DNA of 64,000 bases. Origin: CAVSWT01 sp963782985. Lineage in GTDB: Bacteria; Bacteroidota; Ignavibacteria; Ignavibacteriales; Ignavibacteriaceae. The notes below the pieces were generated by a model. It had not been told where the DNA came from. It searched no databases and saw only the letters and a program-made list of their open reading frames with translations. Shown here piece after piece: positions 54,390 to 62,876 of this stretch. The stretch covers positions 248,001-312,000 of the forward strand of contig CAWALU010000003.1 of NCBI GenBank assembly GCA_963782985.1, written 5' to 3'. The position numbers and the translations under genes were made by a program. Numbering within the stretch: the first letter of the stretch is position 1; each line of letters begins with the position of its first letter.

Positions 54390-55565
54390 ATGAAAGTTCC
54401 ATTAAAATATATTGTTAAAAATTTTACAACTCGAAAGCTGACAAGCGTAATAACTGTTTCGGGTATTGCGCTGGTGGTTTTTGTTTTTGCCGCCGTACTT
54501 ATGATGGCTTATGGAATTCAAAAAACTTTAAAATCAACCGGCTCTGATGGGAATGTTATCATAACAAGAAAAGCTGCAAATGGTGAAATATCAAGTCTGA
54601 TAAACGGCGACACGCAAAATATAATTAGTACGCTTCCCCATATTGCAAAAAATGCCGAGGGCGTTCCTTTAATAACCTACGAACCGGTTGTGGTTATAAA
54701 TCTTGATAAAATTGGAAATGAAGCAGGTTTAAGTAATGTTACAGTGCGCGGCGTTTCACCTGCAGCGTCTCAAATTAGACCGCAAGTCAAAATTATTAAT
54801 GGACGCATGTTTAACTTCGGCGTAAGAGAATTAATTGTCGGCGAATCAATAAATAAAAATTTTAAAGGAGCTCAGCTGGGCGAATCAATTAAATTTGCAG
54901 GCGACTATTGGAAAGTTGTAGGCATTTTTACAACCGACGGAAGCGGATTCGATTCGGAGATTTGGGGAGATGCAAAACAATTGTTAAGCGCGTTTAATAG
55001 AGCCAATACAGTTTCATCGGTTACGCTGCGGCTTGACGACCCCGCTAATTTTGATTCGTTTAAAAGATCTTTTGAAACCGAACAAAGGCTGCAGCAGTTT
55101 GAGCCGATGACCGAGAAAGATTATTTTGAAGAACAATCGGCAGCGCTGGCAACTTTTATAAGAATTGTAGGAATATTTATAACCATTATTTTTAGTCTCG
55201 GCGCTACAATCGGCGCAATGATTACTATGTATTCAACAGTCGCCAACAGAACAATTGAAGTCGGAACTTTACGTTCCCTCGGCTTCAGCAGAAGAAGCAT
55301 ACTTTTAGCTTTCTTAACCGAGTCTGAATTCATCGCAATTTTAGGCGGATTAATAGGATTATTCCTTGCATTTTTCCTTCAGTTTTTTTCAATTTCAGTT
55401 TTAAATTTTAGCTCCTTTTCTGAAATAGCATTTTCATTTGCGCTTAACCCGTCAATAGTAATTTCATCATTAATATTCGCCGCGGTTATGGGGTTTGTGG
55501 GAGGCGTGCTTCCTTCAATTCGCGCCGCAAGGTTAAATATAGTTAAAGCTTTACGAGCCGGGTAA
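54390..55565 (+). CDS. ABC permease, MacB/FtsX type (second)
   Basis: 391 aa with the same layout as the first permease: one N-terminal helix (VSGIALVVFVFAAVLMMAYGI), a periplasmic MacB-like domain, and C-terminal TM segments (TVANRTIEVGTLRSLGFSRRSILLAFLTESEF). A GGAG site precedes its ATG. The two permeases share organisation but not much sequence. Last gene of the operon; 102 bases later comes the his leader. Confidence 0.92.
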   Translation: MKVPLKYIVKNFTTRKLTSVITVSGIALVVFVFAAVLMMAYGIQKTLKSTGSDGNVIITRKAANGEISSLINGDTQNIISTLPHIAKNAEGVPLITYEPVVVINLDKIGNEAGLSNVTVRGVSPAASQIRPQVKIINGRMFNFGVRELIVGESINKNFKGAQLGESIKFAGDYWKVVGIFTTDGSGFDSEIWGDAKQLLSAFNRANTVSSVTLRLDDPANFDSFKRSFETEQRLQQFEPMTEKDYFEEQSAALATFIRIVGIFITIIFSLGATIGAMITMYSTVANRTIEVGTLRSLGFSRRSILLAFLTESEFIAILGGLIGLFLAFFLQFFSISVLNFSSFSEIAFSFALNPSIVISSLIFAAVMGFVGGVLPSIRAARLNIVKALRAG

Positions 55566-55627
55566 AAATTGCAGCGGGAATTGAAGGTTTAATGATCAAA
55601 CGGCTGAGTGATTGAAATAAGCGGCTG

Positions 55628-55658
55628 TTTGAATTATAAAATTCTTTCTTTACTTTTG
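55628..55658 (+). promoter_or_regulatory. Bacteroidota-type promoter for the his operon
   Basis: TTTG (55628-55631), exactly 19 bases, then TACTTTTG (55651-55658), matching the Bacteroidota consensus TTTG-N19-TAnnTTTG. Transcription should begin about 55662-55666, only a few bases before the leader ATG at 55668, so the leader would be nearly leaderless. Match is seen; start site is inferred. Confidence 0.75.
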
Positions 55659-55667
55659 CACTACGTT

Positions 55668-55745
55668 ATGAAAAACAAAAAATTAAATACTAACTCGCAT
55701 CGACATCTGCATCATCATTTTAATATTTATGCCGGTGCGCGCTAA
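55668..55745 (+). CDS. hisL: his operon leader peptide (His-rich)
   Basis: A 25-codon ORF. Residues 11-17 are H-R-H-L-H-H-H: five His codons (CAT) within seven, at 55698-55718. The rest is ordinary (basic N-terminus, ends IYAGAR then TAA). It lies between a promoter and an intrinsic terminator, with hisG 195 bases further on. This layout is that of an amino-acid attenuator: ribosomes would stall here when His-tRNA is short. The ORF is too short to appear in routine ORF lists. Confidence 0.85.
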   Translation: MKNKKLNTNSHRHLHHHFNIYAGAR

Positions 55746-55777
55746 TTAATACAAATAATTTTATTTACGCCCCGGCA
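55730..55777 (+). promoter_or_regulatory. his attenuator: antiterminator pairing
   Basis: TGCCGG (55730-55735) can pair with CCGGCA (55772-55777), extended after one mismatch by GCG (55737-55739) with CGC (55768-55770). This uses the left arm of the terminator at 55770, so the two folds exclude each other. A ribosome stalled at the His codons (to 55718) leaves 55730 onward free and allows this pairing; a ribosome at the stop codon (55743) covers it. Confidence 0.75.
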
Positions 55778-55792
55778 ATTGTCGGGGTTTTT
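55770..55792 (+). terminator. his attenuator terminator
   Basis: CCCCGGC (55770-55776), loop AATT, GTCGGGG (55781-55787), then TTTTT: a 7-bp GC-rich stem (one G-T pair) with a T run. It is placed 25 bases after the leader stop codon and about 150 bases before hisG. Confidence 0.85.
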
Positions 55793-55803
55793 AGTTTTAA
55801 ATG

Positions 55804-55837
55804 AACAAGCTCAATTCTTTAAGAAATTGGGTTTGTT
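55804..55837 (+). repeat. Second hairpin in the his leader
   Basis: AACAAGCTCAATTCTT (55804-55819) with AAGAAATTGGGTTTGTT (55821-55837), imperfect arms. A member of the AATTGGG hairpin family of this window. It lies past the attenuator; the remaining bases to hisG show no clear structure. Confidence 0.55.
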
Positions 55838-55940
55838 ACAGCGATAGGATTTTCTCTGTGGAATTTTAGCGATCCTCAGATGATCTCTGTGTAGGTTCCA
55901 ATAAAATGTTATTAGACTAAAAAAACAATAAGGCTAATTA

Positions 55941-56807
55941 ATGAATGGCAACTTAAAACTGGCGGTTCAAAGCAAAGGCAGATTGACCGAAAAATCATTA
56001 ACTCTTTTACGAAGCTGCGGATTGGATATTGAAAATTATTCTGAACGATTAGTAATTTCGGTTAGAAATTTTCCTTTAGATATTTTATTCCTTCGCGATG
56101 ATGACATACCTGAGTATGTCCGCGATGGCGTTGCTGATATTGGTATTGTTGGAGAAAATATTATTTATGAAAAACAAACAAACCCGGTAACTCTGGAAAA
56201 ATTGGGCTTCGGAAGATGCAGCCTTTTAATTGCTTATCCTGAAAACAAAGAACTAAAAAATATTGAAAAGATAAACAATAAAACAATCGCTACTTCTCAT
56301 CCTTTAATTCTTAAAAAATTTCTTAAAGAAAATAATTTAACCGCAAAAATAATTGAACTGAGCGGTTCGGTTGAAATTGCGCCGTCGCTCGGCGTTGCAG
56401 ATTTAATCTGCGATATTGTATCCACCGGCAACACGCTGATGATGAACAAATTAAAAAAATCTTTTAAGGTTTATGATTCAGAAGCTGTTTTAATTTCTTC
56501 GTTAAAAAAATTTAAAGACGAAGATAAAAATTTAATAGTAGAAGATTTGCTAAAAAGAATTCGTTCAGTACAAAAAGCAAATTCTTCAAAATATCTTATG
56601 ATGAATATTCCTAAAAATTCCTTAGATAAAATAACTGGGATTATTCCTTCGCTTAAAAGCCCAACCATACTGCATTTAGCGGATGAAAATATGCTGGCAG
56701 TTCACGCGGTCATTCCTTCAGAAAAATTTTGGAGTATTGTTGATGACTTAAAGGCTGCCGGAGCTTCGGGAATTTTGTTATTGCCAATTGAGAATATGAT
56801 TCTTTAA
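55941..56807 (+). CDS. hisG: ATP phosphoribosyltransferase HisG (long form)
   Basis: Catalyses the first step of histidine synthesis: ATP + PRPP to N1-(5-phosphoribosyl)-ATP. 288 aa, the long homohexameric form with a C-terminal regulatory domain (PSLKSPTILHLADENMLAVHAVIPSEKFWSIVDDLKAAGASGILLLPIENM), which in the family binds feedback-inhibiting histidine. Catalytic part: LKLAVQSKGRLTEKSLTLL, DIGIVGENII, and the PRPP loop LGVADLICDIVSTGNTL. First gene of the operon, after the leader/attenuator. Confidence 0.96.
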   Translation: MNGNLKLAVQSKGRLTEKSLTLLRSCGLDIENYSERLVISVRNFPLDILFLRDDDIPEYVRDGVADIGIVGENIIYEKQTNPVTLEKLGFGRCSLLIAYPENKELKNIEKINNKTIATSHPLILKKFLKENNLTAKIIELSGSVEIAPSLGVADLICDIVSTGNTLMMNKLKKSFKVYDSEAVLISSLKKFKDEDKNLIVEDLLKRIRSVQKANSSKYLMMNIPKNSLDKITGIIPSLKSPTILHLADENMLAVHAVIPSEKFWSIVDDLKAAGASGILLLPIENMIL

Positions 56808-56818
56808 TAAAGTCTGAA

Positions 56819-58105
56819 ATGAAAAAATATCTTTACAGCAAATTATCAAAAGCTGAACTTAATGATTTAACAATAAGACCGGCTATTGATAATGAAAAAA
56901 TATTTAAAATTGTTAAACCAATTTTAGAAGACGTAAAGAAGAATGGTTTATCAGCGGCAAAAAAATATGCAAAACAGTTTGATGGTTTTGATGAAAATAA
57001 TTTTTTAATAACGGAAGATGAATTTAGCGAGGCTGAAAATAATTTATCATCTGAAATTAAAGAAGCGATTGAGACCGCATATCAAAACATAAAAAAATTT
57101 CATCTGTATCAACTACCGAAAAGCTATGAAGTTGAAACGATGAAAGGAATAAATTGTTCGCGTGAGTTCCGCGCAATTGAAAATGTAGGCTTATATATCC
57201 CCGGCGGCAATGCTGTATTGCCTTCTACAACGCTGATGCTTGGAGTTCCCGCGCAGATTGCCGGATGTAAAAGAGTTGTTGTTTGTTCGCCGTCGAAAAA
57301 TAATAAAATAAATTTCCCATTAATTTATGCGGCTAAGCTTTGCGGCATTAAAGAATTTTATAAAATCGGCGGAGCGCAGGCAATTGCTATGATGGCTTAC
57401 GGAGATAAGACGTTCGCGAAAGTTAATAAGATTTTTGGTCCGGGAAATCAATATGTAACTGCCGCAAAATTATTAGTTAGTATTGATAGCGATGGATGTT
57501 CGATCGATATGCCTGCGGGACCGAGTGAAGTCTTAATTATTGTTGATGAAAATACAAACGCTTCTTTTGCTGCGGCGGATTTACTTTCTCAGGCTGAGCA
57601 TGGAAGCGATTCGCAAGTTGTACTTGTTTCAACTTCCGATAAAAAAGTAGAAGAGATTTTAAATGAAATTAATCATCAAATAAAGGAGCTGCCAAGAAAA
57701 GAATTCGCCTTTAAATCTTTGGAGAATTCATTTGCTTTAGTAATAAATGATTTTGGTAAAGCAATTAATTTCAGTAATTCTTATGCCCCTGAACATTTAA
57801 TTCTAAATTTTGAATATGCTGAAAAGTTAAAATCAAAAATAATAAATGCCGGTTCTGTTTTTATTGGCGAACATTCGCCGGAGAGCGCGGGCGATTATGC
57901 TTCCGGCACAAATCATTCGCTTCCGACTAATGGATACGCAAAAACTTTCAGCGGAGTAAATGTTGAATCTTTTATGAAGTCAATTACTTTTCAGAACCTG
58001 ACCAAAGAAGGATTAAAAAATATTTCAAAAACTGTTGAAACGCTTGCTGATGTTGAAGGCTTGCAGGCGCACAAAAATGCTGTTTCGATTAGATTGAAGA
58101 ATTAA
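56819..58105 (+). CDS. hisD: Histidinol dehydrogenase HisD
   Basis: Oxidises L-histidinol to histidine in two NAD-dependent steps (last in the pathway). 428 aa, the usual length. Signatures: LYIPGGNAVLPSTTLMLG, IGGAQAIAMMAYGDKTFAKVNKIFGPGNQYVTAAK, the zinc/catalytic stretch IDMPAGPSEVLIIVDENTNASFAAADLLSQAEHGSDSQ, and NHSLPTNGYAKTFSGVNV. Starts 11 bases after the hisG stop. Followed by an 81-base gap before hisC that contains a small tandem TTGCAAGAT/TGCAAGAT. Confidence 0.96.
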   Translation: MKKYLYSKLSKAELNDLTIRPAIDNEKIFKIVKPILEDVKKNGLSAAKKYAKQFDGFDENNFLITEDEFSEAENNLSSEIKEAIETAYQNIKKFHLYQLPKSYEVETMKGINCSREFRAIENVGLYIPGGNAVLPSTTLMLGVPAQIAGCKRVVVCSPSKNNKINFPLIYAAKLCGIKEFYKIGGAQAIAMMAYGDKTFAKVNKIFGPGNQYVTAAKLLVSIDSDGCSIDMPAGPSEVLIIVDENTNASFAAADLLSQAEHGSDSQVVLVSTSDKKVEEILNEINHQIKELPRKEFAFKSLENSFALVINDFGKAINFSNSYAPEHLILNFEYAEKLKSKIINAGSVFIGEHSPESAGDYASGTNHSLPTNGYAKTFSGVNVESFMKSITFQNLTKEGLKNISKTVETLADVEGLQAHKNAVSIRLKN

Positions 58106-58186
58106 GAAATTGAAACATTACATGTTGCAAGATTGCAAGATTAAAATTTGTTTGCCGAGCCATTTAATTTTTAAATTATTAAGGTC

Positions 58187-59236
58187 ATGGAAATAAAATC
58201 ATTAATTCGTAAGAATATATTAAATTTAAAACCGTACACTTCGGCGCGGGATATTTACGAAAGCGGTATTCTGCTTGACGCAAATGAAAATAGTTATGGC
58301 TCAACTTTTAATGAAATAAAAGGACTTCAACTTAACCGCTATCCTGATCCTCATCAAAAAGATTTAAGAAAAATTGTTTCTAAATTTTATAATATAGAAG
58401 AAGATAAATTATTCTTCGGCGTTGGCTCCGATGAAATTATTGATTTGATGATTAGAATATTTTGCGAACCAAAAGTTGATAACGCGGTTATTCCGGAACC
58501 AACATACGGCATGTATAAAGTTTGCTGCGACATTAATAATGTTGAAACAAAAAATGTTTTACTGACGAATGATTTTCAAATTGATTTAAATGCCGTTTTA
58601 AATGCGTGCGATGAAAATACAAAAATTGTGTTTCTTTGCTCGCCTAATAATCCCACAGGGAATTTATTAATTAAAGAAGATGTATTAAAATTATGCAATG
58701 AGTTAAACTGCATCGTTGTTATTGACGAAGCGTATATTGATTTTGTTGAAGATGGAAGTATTATAAATGAAGTTCAGCACTACGAAAATTTGATAGTGAT
58801 GCGAACGTTTTCAAAAGCGTGGGGGCTGGCTGGAATCAGACTTGGTTATTGCGTTGCGCATTCTAAAATATTAAGTTATTTGTTTAAAATAAAAGCTCCG
58901 TATAATATAAATTCTTTAACAAGATATGCGGTAACAAAAGCGATAGAAAATTTTGAAACAAAAAATCAATATGTTTCTGCCATCATTAAAGAAAAACAGA
59001 GATTAAAAAATCAACTTGAAACATTAAATGGAATCGAAAAAGTGTTTCACTCTGACGCCAATTTTTTATTATTTAAATGCGAACATCCCAAAGATGTTCA
59101 AAAAAAGTTAGCGGATAAAGGAATAATTATCCGCGATAGAAGCTCCCAGCCAATGCTGGAAGGCTGTTTAAGAATTTCAATCGGCAATGAAGAAGAAAAT
59201 GATTTTCTTTGGGAAGAAATAAGAAAGATACTTTAA
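58187..59236 (+). CDS. hisC: Histidinol-phosphate aminotransferase HisC
   Basis: PLP enzyme converting imidazole-acetol phosphate and glutamate to histidinol phosphate. 349 aa. Visible: LDANENSYGS, GVGSDEIIDLMIRIFCEP, CSPNNPTGN, the Asp in VIDEAYIDF, and the PLP-lysine loop TFSKAWGLAGIRLGY with K210. AAGG lies close before the ATG. It follows the only large gap in the first part of the operon and abuts hisB (four bases). Confidence 0.95.
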   Translation: MEIKSLIRKNILNLKPYTSARDIYESGILLDANENSYGSTFNEIKGLQLNRYPDPHQKDLRKIVSKFYNIEEDKLFFGVGSDEIIDLMIRIFCEPKVDNAVIPEPTYGMYKVCCDINNVETKNVLLTNDFQIDLNAVLNACDENTKIVFLCSPNNPTGNLLIKEDVLKLCNELNCIVVIDEAYIDFVEDGSIINEVQHYENLIVMRTFSKAWGLAGIRLGYCVAHSKILSYLFKIKAPYNINSLTRYAVTKAIENFETKNQYVSAIIKEKQRLKNQLETLNGIEKVFHSDANFLLFKCEHPKDVQKKLADKGIIIRDRSSQPMLEGCLRISIGNEEENDFLWEEIRKIL

Positions 59237-59240
59237 GCAA

Positions 59241-60092
59241 ATGTATAAGCTAAATATTGATAAAAGTTTTTTTGATTTTGATTCGCCTAAATCCAAAGGT
59301 TTGATAAGCGGATTAAAAAAATTATCTAATAAAGGATTTTATTTTTATTCTGAAAATTTTAATTCGAAAAATAATTCTTCGCTTCAGAAAATATTTAAGA
59401 GCGAGAATATTTCTCTCAATAATAAAATTCGCCGGTCAGATTTTACAAAAGAATTTTCAATTACAAAAGAAAAGAATTTTGAAACCGCCGTTGAAAAAAT
59501 TATTTCACAATTAAGAGTTTCAAGTCAACGCAGAAAAACAAAAGAAACAGATATTAAAATTATTTTGTCGCTTGACGGTAAAGGGAAATCAAAAATCAAC
59601 ACAGGCATAGGTTTTTTCGATCACATGCTGGAACAGATTTCGCGGCATGCAAACATCAATTTAAACATTGCCGTTAAAGGCGATTTACATATCGACGAGC
59701 ATCATACCGTTGAAGACGTGGGCATAACTTTGGGCGATGCGCTGGCAGACGCTTTGGGCGACAAAAAAGGAATTCAGCGTTACGGTTTTTATCTGCCGAT
59801 GGACGACGCTGTGGCTGTTTGCGCTATTGATTTGGGCGGAAGACATTACTTAAATTTTAATTGTAAGTTTAACCGAGAGAGAGTCGGTGAATTTCCCACG
59901 GAATTAACAGAAGAATTTTTTAGAGGATTATCTTCAGGAATGAAAGCAAATATTTTTATTAAAGCTGAAGGGAAAAATGATCACCATAAAATTGAAGCAA
60001 TATTTAAATCATTTGCTAAAGCTTTAAATGAAGCGTGCAGAATTGATGAGCGAAGCGAAGGCTCGCTTCCTTCAACTAAAGGAATTTTATGA
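59241..60092 (+). CDS. hisB: Imidazoleglycerol-phosphate dehydratase HisB with a shrunken N-terminal domain
   Basis: 283 aa. The C-terminal 185 residues (from about 98) are a normal IGP dehydratase: GIGFFDHMLEQISRHANINL, HIDEHHTVEDVGITLGDAL, DLGGRHYL, and the closing GKNDHHKIEAIFKSFAKALNEA with LPSTKG, all metal-binding His/Glu motifs present. The first 97 residues look like a degraded HAD histidinol-phosphatase: FFDFDSPKSKGLISGLKKLSNKGFYFY at 10-36 recalls motif I DxDGT, but the domain is about 97 residues where the bifunctional enzyme has about 165. The second phosphatase activity is probably lost. hisH overlaps by four bases. Confidence 0.93.
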   Translation: MYKLNIDKSFFDFDSPKSKGLISGLKKLSNKGFYFYSENFNSKNNSSLQKIFKSENISLNNKIRRSDFTKEFSITKEKNFETAVEKIISQLRVSSQRRKTKETDIKIILSLDGKGKSKINTGIGFFDHMLEQISRHANINLNIAVKGDLHIDEHHTVEDVGITLGDALADALGDKKGIQRYGFYLPMDDAVAVCAIDLGGRHYLNFNCKFNRERVGEFPTELTEEFFRGLSSGMKANIFIKAEGKNDHHKIEAIFKSFAKALNEACRIDERSEGSLPSTKGIL

Positions 60093-60676
60093 TTGCGTTG
60101 ATTGATTACGGCGCGGGCAATGTAGCTTCGATGGCAAATGTTTTATCAGAATTAAAACAAGAATTTATTATTACAAATAATGAAGCGGAAATTATCCGCG
60201 CGGAAAAAATTATTTTTCCCGGCGTTGGCGAAGCCTCTTTTGCCGTTAGAAAACTTCACGTTTTAAATTTATTTTCTGTGCTGCGAATGTGTTCAAAACC
60301 CATGCTCGGTATTTGTTTGGGGCTTCAGTTAATGGCGGAAAAGTCCGATGAGGGAAATGTAGCGTGTTTAGGAATTCTTCCCGGAACGGCAAAAAAATTT
60401 GATGATGAAAATGTTAAGGTTCCCCACATGGGTTGGAATGAAGTTGAAGTTATAAAAGAGAGCAAATTATTTGTCGGTATAGAAAACTGTGAGCGCTTTT
60501 ATTTTGCCAATTCTTTTTACCTTCCATTAAATGAATTTACAACAGGTAAATCTAAACACGACATTCAATTTTCTGCTTCAATGGAAAAAGGAAATTTTTA
60601 TGGAGTTCAATTTCATCCTGAAAAATCGAGCGAAGCAGGTTTACAAGTATTAAAAAATTTTATTGAGTTATGTTAA
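60089..60676 (+). CDS. hisH: Imidazole glycerol phosphate synthase glutaminase subunit HisH
   Basis: Class I glutamine amidotransferase partner of HisF. 195 aa. GAGNVASMANVL, the nucleophile elbow LGICLGLQLMAEKS (Cys), VPHMGWNEV, and the catalytic His/Glu in VQFHPEKSS. It starts inside the last four bases of hisB (ATGA), showing coupling. hisA starts two bases after its stop. Confidence 0.96.
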   Translation: MIALIDYGAGNVASMANVLSELKQEFIITNNEAEIIRAEKIIFPGVGEASFAVRKLHVLNLFSVLRMCSKPMLGICLGLQLMAEKSDEGNVACLGILPGTAKKFDDENVKVPHMGWNEVEVIKESKLFVGIENCERFYFANSFYLPLNEFTTGKSKHDIQFSASMEKGNFYGVQFHPEKSSEAGLQVLKNFIELC

Positions 60677-60677
60677 A

Positions 60678-61397
60678 ATGTTAATAATTCCATCCATAGA
60701 TATTTACGAAAATAAAATTGTCCGTTTAACCAAAGGGAGTTTTGATAATATAACTTATTATAAAAGCTCGCCAATAAATCAGGCAAAGCTATACGAATCA
60801 CTGGGTTTTAAATTGATTCATGTAGTTGATTTGGATGGGGCTAAAGAAGGAAAGTTTGCCGCCTTAAAAACAATTGAGGAAATTAAAAATGAAACTGATT
60901 TAAAAATACAATTTGGCGGAGGAATTAGAGACGTTAAAACCGCTACGGAAGTTTTTTCTGCGGGAGTTGATTTTGCCGTTATCGGTTCTCTTTCAATAAA
61001 AAATAAAACTGAATTTGAATTAATAATAAAAGAATTTACCGCCGATAAAATTGTCTGCGCTGTTGATGTGCTTGACGATATTGTTCAAATAAGCGGGTGG
61101 CAGGAAGAAACTACGATTACGGTTTACGACCATATTGAATATTGCATTGATCAAGGGATAGAAATATTTTTATGCACCGATATTTCTAAGGATGGAATGC
61201 TTACAGGAGCTAATCTTGATTTGTATAAAAAACTTTCTAATAAATATTCTGATATTAATTTAATTGCTTCCGGCGGAGTAAAAGATATTGAAGATATAAA
61301 GAAATTGAAACTGTTTGGTTTGTATGCCGCAATTGTAGGCAAAGCAATTTATGAAGAGAAAATTGATTTAGAGGAGTTAGCCAGTCTTGTTGAGTAA
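60678..61397 (+). CDS. hisA: HisA, phosphoribosylformimino-AICAR-phosphate isomerase
   Basis: TIM-barrel enzyme isomerising ProFAR to PRFAR. 239 aa from the ATG at 60678, giving MLIIPSIDIYENKIVRLTKG, the family start; an upstream TTG adds five spurious residues in the hisH stop region. Catalytic Asp residues in IPSIDI and the CTDISKDGMLTGAN region, phosphate loops FGGGIRD and IASGGV. Starts immediately after hisH; overlaps hisF by 11 bases. Confidence 0.95.
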   Translation: MLIIPSIDIYENKIVRLTKGSFDNITYYKSSPINQAKLYESLGFKLIHVVDLDGAKEGKFAALKTIEEIKNETDLKIQFGGGIRDVKTATEVFSAGVDFAVIGSLSIKNKTEFELIIKEFTADKIVCAVDVLDDIVQISGWQEETTITVYDHIEYCIDQGIEIFLCTDISKDGMLTGANLDLYKKLSNKYSDINLIASGGVKDIEDIKKLKLFGLYAAIVGKAIYEEKIDLEELASLVE

Positions 61398-62142
61398 AAG
61401 AATTATTCCTTGTTTAGATGTTAAAGATGGACGGGTTGTAAAAGGCACAAACTTTATTAATCTAGTTGATGCTGGTTCACCTATTGAACTTGCAGAAAAG
61501 TATTCAAAAGAGGGCGCGGACGAATTAATTTTTTTAGATATAACCGCATCATCTGAAAAAAGAAAAATTTTAATTAACCTTGTAACAGAGGTTGCAAAAG
61601 CAATTAGAATTCCATTCACTGTCGGTGGAGGAATTTCTGAAATAAAGGATATCGAAGCTTTGTTAAAAGCGGGAGCCGATAAGGTTTCGCTTAATTCGGC
61701 TATCGTAAAAAATCCAAACCTGATTTCAGAATCAGCAAAACAATTTGGGAGCCAAGCTACTGTTGCGGCAATTGACGTCAAAAAAATTGCTTCCGGATAT
61801 AAAGTATTTATAAAAGGCGGAAGAGAAGAAACTGAATTAGAAGGAATAAGCTGGTGCAAAAAAGCGGTTGAACTGGGAGCTGGCGAAATTCTTTTAACGT
61901 CAATGGATAGGGACGGTACTAAGTTTGGTTATGATTTAGAATTTTTATCTATGCTAACAAAAGTAGTGAGCGTACCAGTTATTGCTTCAGGCGGAGCCGG
62001 TAAAAAAGAAGATTTTTATGATGCGTTTACAAAAGCAAATGTAGATGCATGTTTGGCGGCAAGTTTATTTCATTTTGATATTCTTCCTATAAAAGAATTA
62101 AAAAATTATTTATCTAAAAAAAATATTATTGTAAGAAACTAA
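61387..62142 (+). CDS. hisF: Imidazole glycerol phosphate synthase cyclase subunit HisF
   Basis: TIM-barrel cyclase that with HisH forms IGP and AICAR. 251 aa from a TTG at 61387 (M-L-S-K-R-I-I-P-C-L-D-V, matching the family start). Catalytic Asp in IPCLDVKDGRVVKG and in the AAIDVK region; phosphate loops VGGGISE, LTSMDRDGTK and IASGGAGK. It overlaps the hisA end by 11 bases. Between hisF and hisIE (64 bases) is an imperfect inverted repeat. Confidence 0.96.
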   Translation: MLSKRIIPCLDVKDGRVVKGTNFINLVDAGSPIELAEKYSKEGADELIFLDITASSEKRKILINLVTEVAKAIRIPFTVGGGISEIKDIEALLKAGADKVSLNSAIVKNPNLISESAKQFGSQATVAAIDVKKIASGYKVFIKGGREETELEGISWCKKAVELGAGEILLTSMDRDGTKFGYDLEFLSMLTKVVSVPVIASGGAGKKEDFYDAFTKANVDACLAASLFHFDILPIKELKNYLSKKNIIVRN

Positions 62143-62143
62143 A

Positions 62144-62197
62144 AAGAATAGCGCACGGTTTATAAATATAGTCTTTCAAAGTCAGCGCTGCATTCTT
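62144..62197. repeat. Imperfect inverted repeat between hisF and hisIE
   Basis: AAGAATAGCGC (62144-62154) pairs with AGCGCTGCATTCTT (62184-62197), with a two-base bulge, across 29 bases. It lies inside the operon with no T run, so it is not a clear terminator; an RNA processing or partial termination site is possible. Confidence 0.4.
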
Positions 62198-62206
62198 GGG
62201 TAAAAT

Positions 62207-62818
62207 ATGGAAATACAAAAATTAAATTTTAATAAATTAAACGGACTCATTCCCGCAGTTATTGTCGATGAAAAAACTGACAAAGTTTTAATGCTCGGTT
62301 TTATGAATGAAGATGCATTAAACAAAACAATGACAACAAAGCTGGTAACTTTTTTTTCTCGGACGAAAAATCGGTTGTGGACAAAAGGAGAAACTTCAAA
62401 AAATTATTTGCATGTAGTTGATATTAAAACAGATTGCGATAATGACTCGCTATTAGTTCATGTAAATCCGGACGGACCTGTTTGCCACACGGGAGAATAT
62501 TCTTGTTTTGACGGAGTTAATAATTCTTCATCAATAAATTTTTTAAAAGATTTGTTTGCGCTAATTAAAGAAAGGAAAATAAATTTCCCCGAAAAAAGTT
62601 ACACCGCAAAATTATTTAAAGAAGGAGAGAACCGCGTAATTCAAAAAGTTGGGGAGGAGGCAATTGAAACTGTTATAGCCGCAAAAAATAATGATAAGAC
62701 TGAAATTATAAATGAAACTTCCGATTTAATTTATCATTTGTTTGTAATGCTTGCCGATAAAAATATTGAGCTTACCGAAATAGTATCTAATCTAAAAAAC
62801 CGCTCGAAAAACTCTTAA
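62207..62818 (+). CDS. hisI: Bifunctional phosphoribosyl-AMP cyclohydrolase / phosphoribosyl-ATP pyrophosphatase HisIE
   Basis: 203 aa fusion. HisI half (about 1-105): MLGFMNEDALNKTMTTKLVTFFSRTKNRLWTKGETS and zinc-binding DCDNDSLLVHVNPDGPVCHTGEYSCF. HisE half (about 110-203): RVIQKVGEEAIETVIAAKNND and SDLIYHLFVML with its Glu/Asp metal ligands. Performs pathway steps 2 and 3. Order HisI-HisE is the usual fusion. Last gene of the operon; a hairpin follows 35 bases later. Confidence 0.96.
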   Translation: MEIQKLNFNKLNGLIPAVIVDEKTDKVLMLGFMNEDALNKTMTTKLVTFFSRTKNRLWTKGETSKNYLHVVDIKTDCDNDSLLVHVNPDGPVCHTGEYSCFDGVNNSSSINFLKDLFALIKERKINFPEKSYTAKLFKEGENRVIQKVGEEAIETVIAAKNNDKTEIINETSDLIYHLFVMLADKNIELTEIVSNLKNRSKNS

Positions 62819-62852
62819 ATAATTCAACCAAATAATGAATAGTCATTTTGAG

Positions 62853-62876
62853 TAATTGACAATAAAGTGTCAATTA
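62853..62876 (+). terminator. Hairpin after the his operon
   Basis: TAATTGACA (62853-62861) and TGTCAATTA (62868-62876): a 9-bp stem with a six-base loop, 35 bases past the hisIE stop. No long T run, so activity is uncertain. The remaining 62877-63193 gap is AT-rich and shows nothing else. Confidence 0.5.
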
